Below, in pieces: positions 54,813 to 62,828 of a DNA stretch of 64,000 nt. Numbering within the stretch: the first letter of the stretch is position 1; each line of letters begins with the position of its first letter. Below the pieces are notes generated by a model. That model was given only the letters and a program-made list of their open reading frames with translations. It did no database searches and had not been told where the DNA came from. Origin of the DNA: Sandaracinaceae bacterium (GTDB lineage: Bacteria > Myxococcota_A > Polyangia > Polyangiales > Sandaracinaceae); NCBI GenBank assembly GCA_020633195.1, contig JACKEC010000026.1:62001-126000 (forward strand), read 5' to 3'. The position numbers and the translations under genes are program-made.

Positions 54813-55253
54813 TCACGGCTCCGTGAGGGCGCGGAGCTCGTCGCGGCGCGCGCGGAGCTGGTCGAGGCGGGCCTCGAGGACGCTGGAGCCGGGCTGCGCG
54901 GCCAGTTGGGTCTCGATCTGCTCGATGCGTCGCTCGATGAGCTCGATCTGCTGGAGGTGCCGCGCGCGCATCTCCTCGGGCGAGATCTCGACGCCGTCGG
55001 CGATCGGTGACTCGGGCAAGAAGAGTTGCACGGCTCCATCGAGGAGGCTCGACGCGGGGCCGCCGGCGCTGGCGTCCTTGAGGCCCTCGGGTGGACCGCC
55101 TCCGTCGGGGAGCCCCGCGTCGCGCGCGATGTGGGGGAGCACACCCTGCGGCTCGCGCGCGGTGGGGCCGGTCCCGAGGTAGACGAGGACGCCGAGCAGG
55201 ACCACGCCGCCGCCGAGCACCGCGCCCCGGGCCACCATCCGCTGGCGGGTCAT
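54813..55253 (-). CDS. Small single-span membrane protein with a C-terminal coiled coil
   Basis: 146 residues: N-terminal helix (about 10-28, GAVLGGGVVLLGVLVYLG), an Asp/Gly/Pro linker, and a helical region at about 90-142 (RARHLQQIELIERRIEQIETQLA, then LEARLDQLRARRDELRAL) with heptad spacing typical of a dimeric coiled coil. It is translationally coupled to the upstream propeller protein (ATGA). Function unknown. Confidence 0.7.
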   Translation of the reverse strand: MTRQRMVARGAVLGGGVVLLGVLVYLGTGPTAREPQGVLPHIARDAGLPDGGGPPEGLKDASAGGPASSLLDGAVQLFLPESPIADGVEISPEEMRARHLQQIELIERRIEQIETQLAAQPGSSVLEARLDQLRARRDELRALTEP

Positions 55254-56269
55254 GGCGCGGGCACGAACGCGAGGATCGTGGACGGGTGCTCGTCGGTCAC
55301 GAGCAGGAAGCCGCGATCGTCGAGCCGCACGAGCCCCTCCCAGTTGCGCGGGTGCTCGTCGTCGAGGAGCTGCAGCTGGATCGGCGCCCGGTCCGTCGGT
55401 CGGATGCCCTGCTCGGTGAGCTGCAGCTCGAGGAGGCGCTCGACCGTCCGGCATCGAGCGTGGCTCTCGCCCTGGCCGAAGCGCTCGGTGATCTCGCACG
55501 TGCCGGTGTGCCAAGGGGCGCCCGGCCAGTGGTAGTTGGTGACCCAGAACCGCCCGGCCGCGTCGAGCGTGGTCGCGTCCGTGATGCGGTACTCGACGGG
55601 GCCCATCGGCAAGGCGCCGCGGGGCGTCAGCTCGCGGTCGAACACGAGCGCCCGCGGGTTGGGGTTGACCACCCCGTTGGTCTCGTAGAGCGCGATCACT
55701 CGATCCGGCTGCAGCAGCAGCGCCTCGTACGCGATGTTCGCGATGTGGTTCTGCGCCTCGAGCGGGACCGGCGGGGCCTCGTCGACGATGATCCGCTCGA
55801 GGTCGCCTTCGACGCTCCCGCGCAGCAGCCGGCCGACCGTCGGGCGGTTCTCGTCGCCGCTGACCTCGAGCGTCAGGAACACGTCGTCGCCGTCGATCGC
55901 GATGGCCTCGTATCCGTCGTTCTCTCGCTCGTCCACGACGGGCGCCACGAACGGGACCTGCCGGATCGTCAGCGGCGTGTCGTCGCCGTCGACCGCGCGC
56001 TCGACGTCGGCGCGCGCGATCGCGAAGATCGTGTGGTCGAAGCGCTCGGGGAACTGCGGCAGCAGCAGCAGCGTGTCGCCCCACCAGGCCATCCCCGACA
56101 GCTCCGCGTCCGTCCCCGCGGCGGGCCCGCTGAGGGTCAGGATCCGGAGCCCGGTCTCCTGCTGCTGCGGCGGTCGCGGCGGGCTGTGGTCGAGCAGCGT
56201 CCATACGACGGCGCCGAGGGCGACGAGCGCCACGAGGCTGCCGAGGTACAGGCCCGACCGCTTGTTCAC
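55250..56269 (-). CDS. Membrane-anchored beta-propeller protein (phytase-esterase-like family)
   Basis: 339 residues from a GTG. Signal anchor (about 7-25), then a beta-propeller-like domain: SGMAWWGDTLLLLPQF, NDGYEAIAIDGDDVFLTLEVSG, RITDATTLDAAGRFWVTNYHW and NWEGLVRLDDRGFLLVTDEHP. The last block resembles the family annotated as esterase-like activity of phytase, found in exported propellers of uncertain chemistry. Operon partner of the small coiled-coil protein downstream. Substrate unknown. Confidence 0.75.
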   Translation of the reverse strand: MNKRSGLYLGSLVALVALGAVVWTLLDHSPPRPPQQQETGLRILTLSGPAAGTDAELSGMAWWGDTLLLLPQFPERFDHTIFAIARADVERAVDGDDTPLTIRQVPFVAPVVDERENDGYEAIAIDGDDVFLTLEVSGDENRPTVGRLLRGSVEGDLERIIVDEAPPVPLEAQNHIANIAYEALLLQPDRVIALYETNGVVNPNPRALVFDRELTPRGALPMGPVEYRITDATTLDAAGRFWVTNYHWPGAPWHTGTCEITERFGQGESHARCRTVERLLELQLTEQGIRPTDRAPIQLQLLDDEHPRNWEGLVRLDDRGFLLVTDEHPSTILAFVPAP

Positions 56270-56308
56270 GTTCGGCAGGGTAACAGCGCCGCCGCGGACG
56301 CACCCACG

Positions 56309-57571
56309 TCAGAAGCGCCGCTGGAGGCCGGGCGGGGGGAGGTGATCGAAGAACCCGACGTCGCGCAGGAACCGCGCCGTCTGGCGCAGGTACGTGCCCC
56401 GGTCGAGGTGCAGGAGGTGGCTGCCGGGGAACCAGTGGATCTTGCAGCGACCCCAGTGATCCCAGAGCAGGCGCGAGTGCTTCGGGGGCGCGAGCCGATC
56501 GCCCACGCCGCCGATCACGAACAGGCGCTCGCGCGGCAGGACCGGCGCGTAGGTCAGCGGGCAGCTCACCGCGAGCATGTGCCGGACCTCCTCGACGCCG
56601 AGGCCGTACGCCTTCATCCCCGCGCGGAGCATCACCCCGATCGGCTCCCACTCGTGCACGAGGTCCGCGACGCTCGCGACGGGCACGTTCGGGATGGCGA
56701 AGCGCAGGCGCGGCTCGGCCGCCGCGAGCAGGGCCGAGGTGTGACCGCCGAGGCTCACGCCCATCACCCCGACCTGGTCGACGCCGTGCTCCTGCTCGAA
56801 GTGATCGAGGAAGACCCGGAAGTCGTGGACGGCCTGCCCGAACGCTTCGTTGATGTGGTTGACCCCGCCCGAGAAGAAGCCGTGGCCGGAGAACGGCGAG
56901 AAGCGGGTCTGCCGCCGGCCGTGGAACGGCAGGGTGAAGAGCGCGACGTCGAAGCCCATGTGGTAGAGCCACGGCAGCGCGAAGAACCACTCGTTGATCA
57001 GCGCCAGGTCCGCGGAGAAGCCGTGGATCGCGATGATGAGCGGGCGCTTCCCGTCCGGGTGCCGCCAGTGTCGAAGGTGCGCGCGCCGGTTCGCGCGGTG
57101 CCGCAGATACGGCGCCCGCTCGCGCGGGTTGGCGGGGACGTACGGGCTCTCGAACGACAGATCGTAGGTCGCGCCGCCCCCGAGCGGTCGGAACCGCGAG
57201 AAGCGGACGCGCTTGGAGTCGACCCGGACCCCCTTCACGGGCGCCCGGAAGAAGCGGGTCGCGTCCCCGCTCTCCGCCATCGGCCCGTAGAACGCCCGAT
57301 CCGCGAGCGCGCCCTCGAGCTTCTTCGGCGTGAACCCGAGCGGCAGCGCGGTGGCCCCGACGAGGCACGCGCCGGCGGTCCGGATGACCACGTCGCTCGC
57401 CGCCGTGGCCCGCACCTGCACGCGGTCGCGGAGCGCGAGATCGAAGGGCTCCTCCGAGCGGTGAAAGTCCCGATCGAGGTGCTCCCACCAGCGCGCGCCG
57501 TCCGGCATCATCACCGGCGCGTCCTTGCTTTTGTCGTGAGCGATGCGCGAAACGACCGACGCCTGACTCAT
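56309..57571 (-). CDS. Alpha/beta hydrolase
   Basis: 420 residues without a signal peptide. The alpha/beta hydrolase core lies at about 170-400: PLIIAIHGFSADLALINEWF (oxyanion region), nucleophile elbow GVMGVSLGGHTSALL, an acid candidate in VIGGVGDRLAPP, and the His in WFPGSHLLHLDRG. The N-terminal 150 residues are an extension with no known motif. Ester or amide substrates cannot be assigned. It is divergent from the Ser/Thr kinase gene at 57694. Confidence 0.85.
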   Translation of the reverse strand: MSQASVVSRIAHDKSKDAPVMMPDGARWWEHLDRDFHRSEEPFDLALRDRVQVRATAASDVVIRTAGACLVGATALPLGFTPKKLEGALADRAFYGPMAESGDATRFFRAPVKGVRVDSKRVRFSRFRPLGGGATYDLSFESPYVPANPRERAPYLRHRANRRAHLRHWRHPDGKRPLIIAIHGFSADLALINEWFFALPWLYHMGFDVALFTLPFHGRRQTRFSPFSGHGFFSGGVNHINEAFGQAVHDFRVFLDHFEQEHGVDQVGVMGVSLGGHTSALLAAAEPRLRFAIPNVPVASVADLVHEWEPIGVMLRAGMKAYGLGVEEVRHMLAVSCPLTYAPVLPRERLFVIGGVGDRLAPPKHSRLLWDHWGRCKIHWFPGSHLLHLDRGTYLRQTARFLRDVGFFDHLPPPGLQRRF

Positions 57572-57588
57572 GTGATCGTGAGCATACA

Positions 57589-57604
57589 GTAACGATCCTG
57601 TTAC
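57589..57604. promoter_or_regulatory. GTAAC-N6-GTTAC inverted repeat in the hydrolase/kinase divergent region
   Basis: GTAACGATCCTGTTAC lies 18 bp upstream of the hydrolase ATG and 90 bp upstream of the kinase GTG. The GTAAC/GTTAC core also occurs at 12103-12122 and 28999-29016. TATGCT on the minus strand next to it could be a -10 box for the hydrolase gene. Confidence 0.3.
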
Positions 57605-57693
57605 CGCCCCATTTCGGCGACGTTTCCGAGCGGGCCGGTCTCGACCCTCGTCATCGGGTTCAGCGGAGGTCCCGGCTCGACTATCGTCTCGAC

Positions 57694-59466
57694 GTGCTCG
57701 AAGAGATCGAGGCGCGGTGGCGCGCGACGGGCTTGCCCGACAGCACGGCGATCGGCGCGACCGTCCGGCCCGACCCCGAGATCTCGATCGCCGACACGAT
57801 CGCCGCTCCGAGCACCGCGACCCTGCCGCGCGCGCTGCCGCGCTTGAGCGTCGACCTGCGCGAGGTGGGTGACCTCGAGTCCCCGACGACCTCTCCCACG
57901 GCGTCGACCGACCTCGAGGTGCGCGGGCTGATCGGCGAGGGGGGCATGGGTCGGGTGCTCCTGGCGCGTCAACATTCCTTGCAACGCGACGTCGCGGTCA
58001 AGACGGCCAAGGACGAGGCGAGCGACGCGGTGCGCCTCGCGCTCTTCGCGGAGGGCGCGGTCACGGGGCAGCTCGAGCACCCCGCGATCGTCCCCGTCCA
58101 CGCGCTCGGCGTGGACGCCGGCGGGCGCCCCGCGATGGTGATGAAGCGCATCGAGGGCGTCGCCTGGCGCGACCTCGCCGCCGACCCGAGCCACGAGGCG
58201 TGGTCGGACTGGCCCGGCGAGCCCGACGACCGGCTGCCCGGGCACCTGCAGATCCTCATGCAGATCTGCAACGCGGTGCACTTCGCCCACAGCCGCGGGA
58301 TCGTCCACCGCGACATCAAGCTCGACAACGTGCTCATCGGCCGCTTCGGCGACGTCTACCTCGCGGACTGGGGGATCGCGGCGAAGGTGGGCGCGGCGGA
58401 CCCCCGCCTCTGCGGGACGCCCGGCTCCATGGCCCCGGAGATGGCGGCCGGTGGCGTCGTGGACGAGCGCACCGACGTCTATCTCCTCGGCGCGACGATG
58501 CACGAGCTCTTGACGGGCTCGATGCGCCACGCGGGCCCCAACCTCCAGGCGGTGGTGGTCGCGGCCTACCTCTCGGAGCCCGTTCACTACGGGGCCGACG
58601 TGCCCGCCGATCTCGCCGAGCTGGCCAACCGCGCGTGCCACAAGGATCCGGCGAAGCGACCGAAGAGCGCTCGCGAGCTGCGCGACGCGCTCGCCAAGCA
58701 CCTCGAGCATCGCGCCATGGCGGCGCTGGCCCGCGAGGCCGCGCAGCGCCTCGAGCGGGTCGAGGCGCTGGTCGCCCTCCCCGAGCTCGATCTCGCGCAG
58801 CGCGCCGAGCTCGATCGCCTCGCCGCCGAGGCGAGCTTCGGCTTCGAGCGCGCGTTCGAGCGGTGGCCCGGCGACCCCGCCACGCGGGCCGCGCGCGATC
58901 GGCTCGAGGCGCTGATGAAGGAGCGCCGCGAACACGCCGCCTCGCTCGAGCATCAGGCCCGCGATCGCGATCCCCGCGTGGCCTCGCGCACCCGCGCCAT
59001 CGCGCTCGGTCTCTTCTCGGTGGTCGGCCTCGGCATCTCCACCGTGGCGATCGGGGGCGCGCGGGACCCGACCCGGGTCGAGGTCGTCGTCTACCCGCTG
59101 GTCATGTACTCGTTCGTGGTCCTGGGCACGTGGCTCTTCCGTCGCCAGGTGCTCAAGAACACCTTCAACCGTCAGCTCACCGTGGCCCTCCACGGGCTCA
59201 TCCTCGTGATGATCATGGCGCGCGCGATGGGCCTGCTCACCGACATCACCCCCGCGCAGCACTTCGCGCGGGACAGCTTCATGCTCGCGGCGACGTTCAT
59301 GGTGCTCTCGATCACGCACCTGCGCTGGATCGCGGGCGCGTCGGTCTGCTACCTCGTCTCGTTCGTCATCTGCGTCCTGTTCCCCCAGCACGCGCTCCTG
59401 GTGTTCGCGATCGCGACGTCGCTGTCGACCCTCGTCGTGGCGATCTTCCAGTGGTCGACGCGGTAG
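57694..59466 (+). CDS. Ser/Thr protein kinase with a polytopic membrane C-terminus
   Basis: 590 residues from a GTG. A disordered Thr/Ser/Pro-rich N-terminus (1-80) precedes a kinase domain at about 85-350: IGEGGMGRVLLA, VAVK, HRDIKLDN at 205-212, DWG at 225-227 instead of DFG, then GTPGSMAPEM and DVYLLGATMHELLTG. A helical linker (350-430) leads to about six membrane helices (435-588). DWG-type kinases are common in planctomycetes and myxobacteria and can be active. It is anchored by multiple helices, not the usual single span, with no extracellular sensor domain visible. Confidence 0.9.
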   Translation: MLEEIEARWRATGLPDSTAIGATVRPDPEISIADTIAAPSTATLPRALPRLSVDLREVGDLESPTTSPTASTDLEVRGLIGEGGMGRVLLARQHSLQRDVAVKTAKDEASDAVRLALFAEGAVTGQLEHPAIVPVHALGVDAGGRPAMVMKRIEGVAWRDLAADPSHEAWSDWPGEPDDRLPGHLQILMQICNAVHFAHSRGIVHRDIKLDNVLIGRFGDVYLADWGIAAKVGAADPRLCGTPGSMAPEMAAGGVVDERTDVYLLGATMHELLTGSMRHAGPNLQAVVVAAYLSEPVHYGADVPADLAELANRACHKDPAKRPKSARELRDALAKHLEHRAMAALAREAAQRLERVEALVALPELDLAQRAELDRLAAEASFGFERAFERWPGDPATRAARDRLEALMKERREHAASLEHQARDRDPRVASRTRAIALGLFSVVGLGISTVAIGGARDPTRVEVVVYPLVMYSFVVLGTWLFRRQVLKNTFNRQLTVALHGLILVMIMARAMGLLTDITPAQHFARDSFMLAATFMVLSITHLRWIAGASVCYLVSFVICVLFPQHALLVFAIATSLSTLVVAIFQWSTR

Positions 59467-59498
59467 CGCGCCCCGGGCTCGCTCGTCACAGTAGGCCC

Positions 59499-59885
59499 GT
59501 GGGAAGCAAGGGAAAGCCCTACCGGACGGTCGAGGTGGACGGCTGGGAGGTCCTCGTCGGCCGCTCCGCCGTGGACAACGATCACCTCACCTTCGGGGTC
59601 GCGAAGGGCAAGGACCTCTGGCTCCACGTGGCTGGCGGGTCACCCGGCAGCCACGTCGTGATCAAGAACCCGGAGGGCGGCGACGTGCCGCGCGACGTCG
59701 TCGAGAAGGCGGCGCAGCTCGCGGCCTGGTACTCGAAGTCGCGCAACGCGGCGCGCGTGGAGGTGCACGTCTGCCGCGCCGCCGACGTCAGCAAGCCCAA
59801 GGGGCTGCCGCCGGGCAAGGTGCAGATCAAGCGCTACACCAAGGTGAAGGTCACCCCCTCGACCCTCGGCGAGCAAGACGAGTAG
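59499..59885 (+). CDS. Stand-alone NFACT-R (DUF814) RNA-binding protein
   Basis: 128 residues from a GTG. It matches only the C-terminal NFACT-R domain of RqcH/NEMF proteins: YRTVEVDGWEVLVGRSAVDNDHLTF, KDLWLHVAGGSPGSHVVIK, VVEKAAQLAAWYSKSRNAARVEVHVCRAADV and the basic end KVQIKRYTKVKV. In full-length RqcH this domain binds 50S/tRNA during ribosome quality control. Single-domain forms exist in Proteobacteria with unknown roles. It ends 12 bp before xdhC but is probably not part of purine catabolism. Confidence 0.9.
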   Translation: MGSKGKPYRTVEVDGWEVLVGRSAVDNDHLTFGVAKGKDLWLHVAGGSPGSHVVIKNPEGGDVPRDVVEKAAQLAAWYSKSRNAARVEVHVCRAADVSKPKGLPPGKVQIKRYTKVKVTPSTLGEQDE

Positions 59886-59897
59886 GCTGACGATCCG

Positions 59898-60755
59898 ATG
59901 ACGACGCGCGACGTGACGGAGGCGACGCTCCGGCTCCTCGACGAGGGCGGCCGCGGGGCGCTCGCGACGGTCATCCGCTCGAGCGGGTCGACCCCGCAGG
60001 AGCCCGGGGCGCGGATGCTGCTGCTCCCGGACGGGTCGACGGTCGGCACGATCGGCGGCGGCGCGATCGAGCACCACGTGATGGACGAGCTGCGCGAGTG
60101 CCTCGTCGACGGCCGGCCGCGCGTCGTGCAGAAGGACCTCGTCCGTGACCTGGCGATGTGCTGCGGCGGTCGAATGGAGGTCTTCGTGGAGCCCATCGAG
60201 GGTCGCCCGCGGCTCGTCGTCTTCGGCGCCGGCCACGTGGGCAAGGCCACCGCGCAGCTCGCGCGGACGCTCGGGTTCCGCGTCGTAGTGGTCGACGATC
60301 GCGACGAGCTGAACACCGCCGCGCGCTTCGAAGGCTGCGAGCGCGTCCTCCTCGAGCCGGGCGAGGCCGCCGAGGCCATCCGGCCGACCGAGCGGGACTG
60401 GCTGCTCGTCGTCACCCACGACCACCACCTCGACGAGGAGGCGGTGGACGTGTTCGCGCGGCTCCCCCACGCCTACCTCGGCGTGATCGGGAGCCGCCGC
60501 AAGATCTACAGGATCCTCGGCCGCATCCAGACCCGCCGCGGGCTGCCCGACCTGAGCCGCCTCTACGCGCCCGTCGGCCTCGACATCGGCGCGGTCAGCC
60601 CCGAGGAGATCGCGGTGAGCATCGGCGCGGAGCTGATCGCGCTGCGTCACGGCACCGCGTCGCGGCACATGCGCGCCATCGACGACCCCGCCCTCGGCCG
60701 GGTGCTCGGCGGCGAGCTCACGCCCGACGCCGCGGCGCGGCTCGCCGAGGACTGA
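59898..60755 (+). CDS. xdhC: XdhC-family xanthine dehydrogenase accessory protein
   Basis: 285 residues. N-terminal XdhC/CoxI domain (ATVIRSSGSTPQEPGARMLL, GTIGGGAIEHHV, MCCGGRMEVFVEP), then a Rossmann domain (RLVVFGAGHVGKATAQLARTLGFRVVVVDDR) and the C-terminal LGVIGSRRKIYRI and LDIGAVSPEEIAVSIGAELIALR. Known role: binds molybdenum cofactor, helps sulfurate it and inserts it into xanthine dehydrogenase. The structural subunits follow at 61431. Confidence 0.95.
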   Translation: MTTRDVTEATLRLLDEGGRGALATVIRSSGSTPQEPGARMLLLPDGSTVGTIGGGAIEHHVMDELRECLVDGRPRVVQKDLVRDLAMCCGGRMEVFVEPIEGRPRLVVFGAGHVGKATAQLARTLGFRVVVVDDRDELNTAARFEGCERVLLEPGEAAEAIRPTERDWLLVVTHDHHLDEEAVDVFARLPHAYLGVIGSRRKIYRILGRIQTRRGLPDLSRLYAPVGLDIGAVSPEEIAVSIGAELIALRHGTASRHMRAIDDPALGRVLGGELTPDAAARLAED

Positions 60756-60756
60756 C

Positions 60757-61374
60757 GTGGAGCTCGTCCCCGGGAGCCCCTTCGGGCCCGACGATCCCGT
60801 CCCCGACGTGCGCGGCGTCGAGGACTACGTGGACCGCCTCGACCCGAAGCGCTTCTTCGTGAAGGGCATGTTCATGCAGCCGATCGCGGACGCGCTCGGC
60901 GGCGACTTCGACGCGTTCCGATCCTGGCTCCTCGACCCGCCGCGGGGGCGGTACGTCCCGTTCCGCGACTACCCGCAGCACGATCACACGCGCCTCCTCG
61001 CGACCCTCGCGGAGCGGCGGCACCCCGACCTCACGCACGCCGAGGGCATGCGGCGGCTGGCCCGCAAGGACTTCCACGTCTTCGCGCAGTCCACCCTCGG
61101 CCGCGTGATCCTCGCGATGGTGGGCGACGCGCGCTCGGCGCTGCATCACCTCCCCACGGTCTACGCGAAGGTCGCGCCGGGCGACCAGCGCCTGGTCGTG
61201 GAGACGCTCGACGACGGCCGGATCCGCATCGACTACCGACCCAACCACGGCGTCTACGCCTACCAGCTCGGGCAGGTCGAGGAGATCGTCCGGCACTTCG
61301 GGGCGGAGCCGTCGACGGAGGTGCTCCTCGGCGCCGACGACGTCACCCGCTTCGTGATGACCCTCGGTCGCTGA
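60757..61374 (+). CDS. DUF2378/TIGR02265 protein (Myxococcus paralogous family)
   Basis: 205 residues from a GTG two bases after the xdhC stop. The blocks RFFVKGMFMQPIADALGG, FRDYPQHDHTRLLATLAERRHPDL, EGMRRLARKDFHVFAQSTLGRVILAMVGD and DYRPNHGVYAYQLGQVEEIVRHFG resemble the DUF2378 family, expanded in myxobacteria and without known function. Its position inside the xdh cluster, between the maturation factor and the enzyme genes, is unusual. The fold may bind small ligands or lipids (inference). Confidence 0.8.
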   Translation: MELVPGSPFGPDDPVPDVRGVEDYVDRLDPKRFFVKGMFMQPIADALGGDFDAFRSWLLDPPRGRYVPFRDYPQHDHTRLLATLAERRHPDLTHAEGMRRLARKDFHVFAQSTLGRVILAMVGDARSALHHLPTVYAKVAPGDQRLVVETLDDGRIRIDYRPNHGVYAYQLGQVEEIVRHFGAEPSTEVLLGADDVTRFVMTLGR

Positions 61375-61430
61375 CGTCGGCCCGTCCGAGTCGAGCCCCC
61401 GGAGCGCGGCGGGCTGCTAAGCTCCGCCCC

Positions 61431-62828
61431 ATGTCGAGCCTGCGATTCACGCTCAACGGGCGCGAGATCGATGCGTCGGGGGCGGACCCGAACACGACCT
61501 TGCTGCTGTGGCTCCGCGAGCGCGGGTGGACGGGCACCAAGGAGGGCTGCGCCGAGGGCGAGTGCGGCGCCTGCGCGGTGGTGCTGGTCCGGCGCGGCTC
61601 CGACGGCGGCGCGCGCTACGTGCCCGTCAACTCGTGCCTGTTCCTCCTCGCGTCCGCCGCGGGTCAGGAGATCCTCACCGTGGAGGGCGTCGCCGCGGGG
61701 GCGCTCCACCCGGTGCAGCGCGCGATGGTCGAGCTCGGCGGCTCGCAGTGCGGCTACTGCACGCCCGGCTTCGTCATGAGCCTGTTCGCCGAGTACTACC
61801 GCCCGGGTCGCGCCGAGGAGGGCTTCGACCTCGAGTCGATCGCCGGCAACCTCTGCCGCTGCACGGGCTACCGCCCGATCCGCGAGGCGGGCCGCGGGCT
61901 CCCGATGATCGCGGACGGCGACGCGCACGCGGACCGCCTGAGCCGCCCCGCGCCGGCGAGCGAGCCCGTCGACTACGCGCTCGGCGCCCGTCGCTACTTC
62001 CGGCCGACCTCGCTCGCCGAGGCGACGGCGCTCTACGCGGCGCACCCCGACGCGAAGGTCGTGTGCGGAGGCACCGACCTCGTCGTCGAGATGAACCAGC
62101 GCCTGCGGCGCTTCGAGACGATCCTGTCGCTCGAGGCGGTCGAGGAGCTCTCGGGCTTCGACGACGGCGACGACGCGCTCGTGATCGGCGCGGCGGTCCC
62201 GTTGAGCGAGATCGAGGCGCGCATCGGCGACGACCCGCCGATCCTCGCGGCGCTCTTCCCGCTCTTCTCGTCGCGGCTGATCCGCAACCGCGCGACGCTC
62301 GGCGGGAACCTCGCGACCGCCTCTCCGATCGGCGACTCGCCGCCCGCGCTCCTCGCGCTCGGCGCCGAGGTCGTGGTCGCGGGGCCATCCGGCGAGCGGA
62401 CGATCCCGATCGCGGAGCTGTTCACCGGCTACCGGCAGACCGCGCTCGCGCCCGGCGAGCTGATCGCCCGCGTGAGGATCCCCAAGCCGTATCCGTCGAT
62501 CGGCCGCTTCTACAAGGTCAGCAAGCGCGTCCACGACGACATCAGCACGGTCGCCGCGGGCTTCGCGCTCGACCTCGACGCGAGCGGCACCGTCCGTGGC
62601 GCGCGCCTCGCGTACGGCGGCGTCGCGGCGACCCCGGTCCGCGCGACGGCGGCCGAGCAGGCGCTCGTCGGCAAGCCGTTCTCGCGCGAGGCGATCGAGG
62701 ACGCCAAGGCCAAGGCGGCGACCGCGTTCACGCCGATGACGGATCAGCGAGGCAGCGCGGCCTACCGCGCCGCGATGGTGACGAGCTTGCTCGACAAGCT
62801 CTGGGCGGACACGGGGGCGACGGCATGA
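61431..62828 (+). CDS. xdhA: Xanthine dehydrogenase small subunit (2Fe-2S and FAD)
   Basis: 465 residues. Ferredoxin-like cluster ligands in KEGCAEGECGACAVVLV and NSCLF; second cluster in GSQCGYCTPGF and NLCRCTGYRPI. The FAD domain follows from about 185: YFRPTSLAEATALY, VCGGTDLVVEM, RLIRNRATLGGNLATASPIGDSPPALLAL. Passes electrons from the molybdenum site to NAD. The start codon at 61431 has no good Shine-Dalgarno. Its stop overlaps the next gene's start (ATGA). Confidence 0.97.
   Translation: MSSLRFTLNGREIDASGADPNTTLLLWLRERGWTGTKEGCAEGECGACAVVLVRRGSDGGARYVPVNSCLFLLASAAGQEILTVEGVAAGALHPVQRAMVELGGSQCGYCTPGFVMSLFAEYYRPGRAEEGFDLESIAGNLCRCTGYRPIREAGRGLPMIADGDAHADRLSRPAPASEPVDYALGARRYFRPTSLAEATALYAAHPDAKVVCGGTDLVVEMNQRLRRFETILSLEAVEELSGFDDGDDALVIGAAVPLSEIEARIGDDPPILAALFPLFSSRLIRNRATLGGNLATASPIGDSPPALLALGAEVVVAGPSGERTIPIAELFTGYRQTALAPGELIARVRIPKPYPSIGRFYKVSKRVHDDISTVAAGFALDLDASGTVRGARLAYGGVAATPVRATAAEQALVGKPFSREAIEDAKAKAATAFTPMTDQRGSAAYRAAMVTSLLDKLWADTGATA

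Noticed and set aside
54686..55144. 152-codon minus-strand ORF ending in the 70-bp repeats
   Set aside because: Out of frame with the coiled-coil membrane protein gene and partly made of the palindromic repeat; no start signal.
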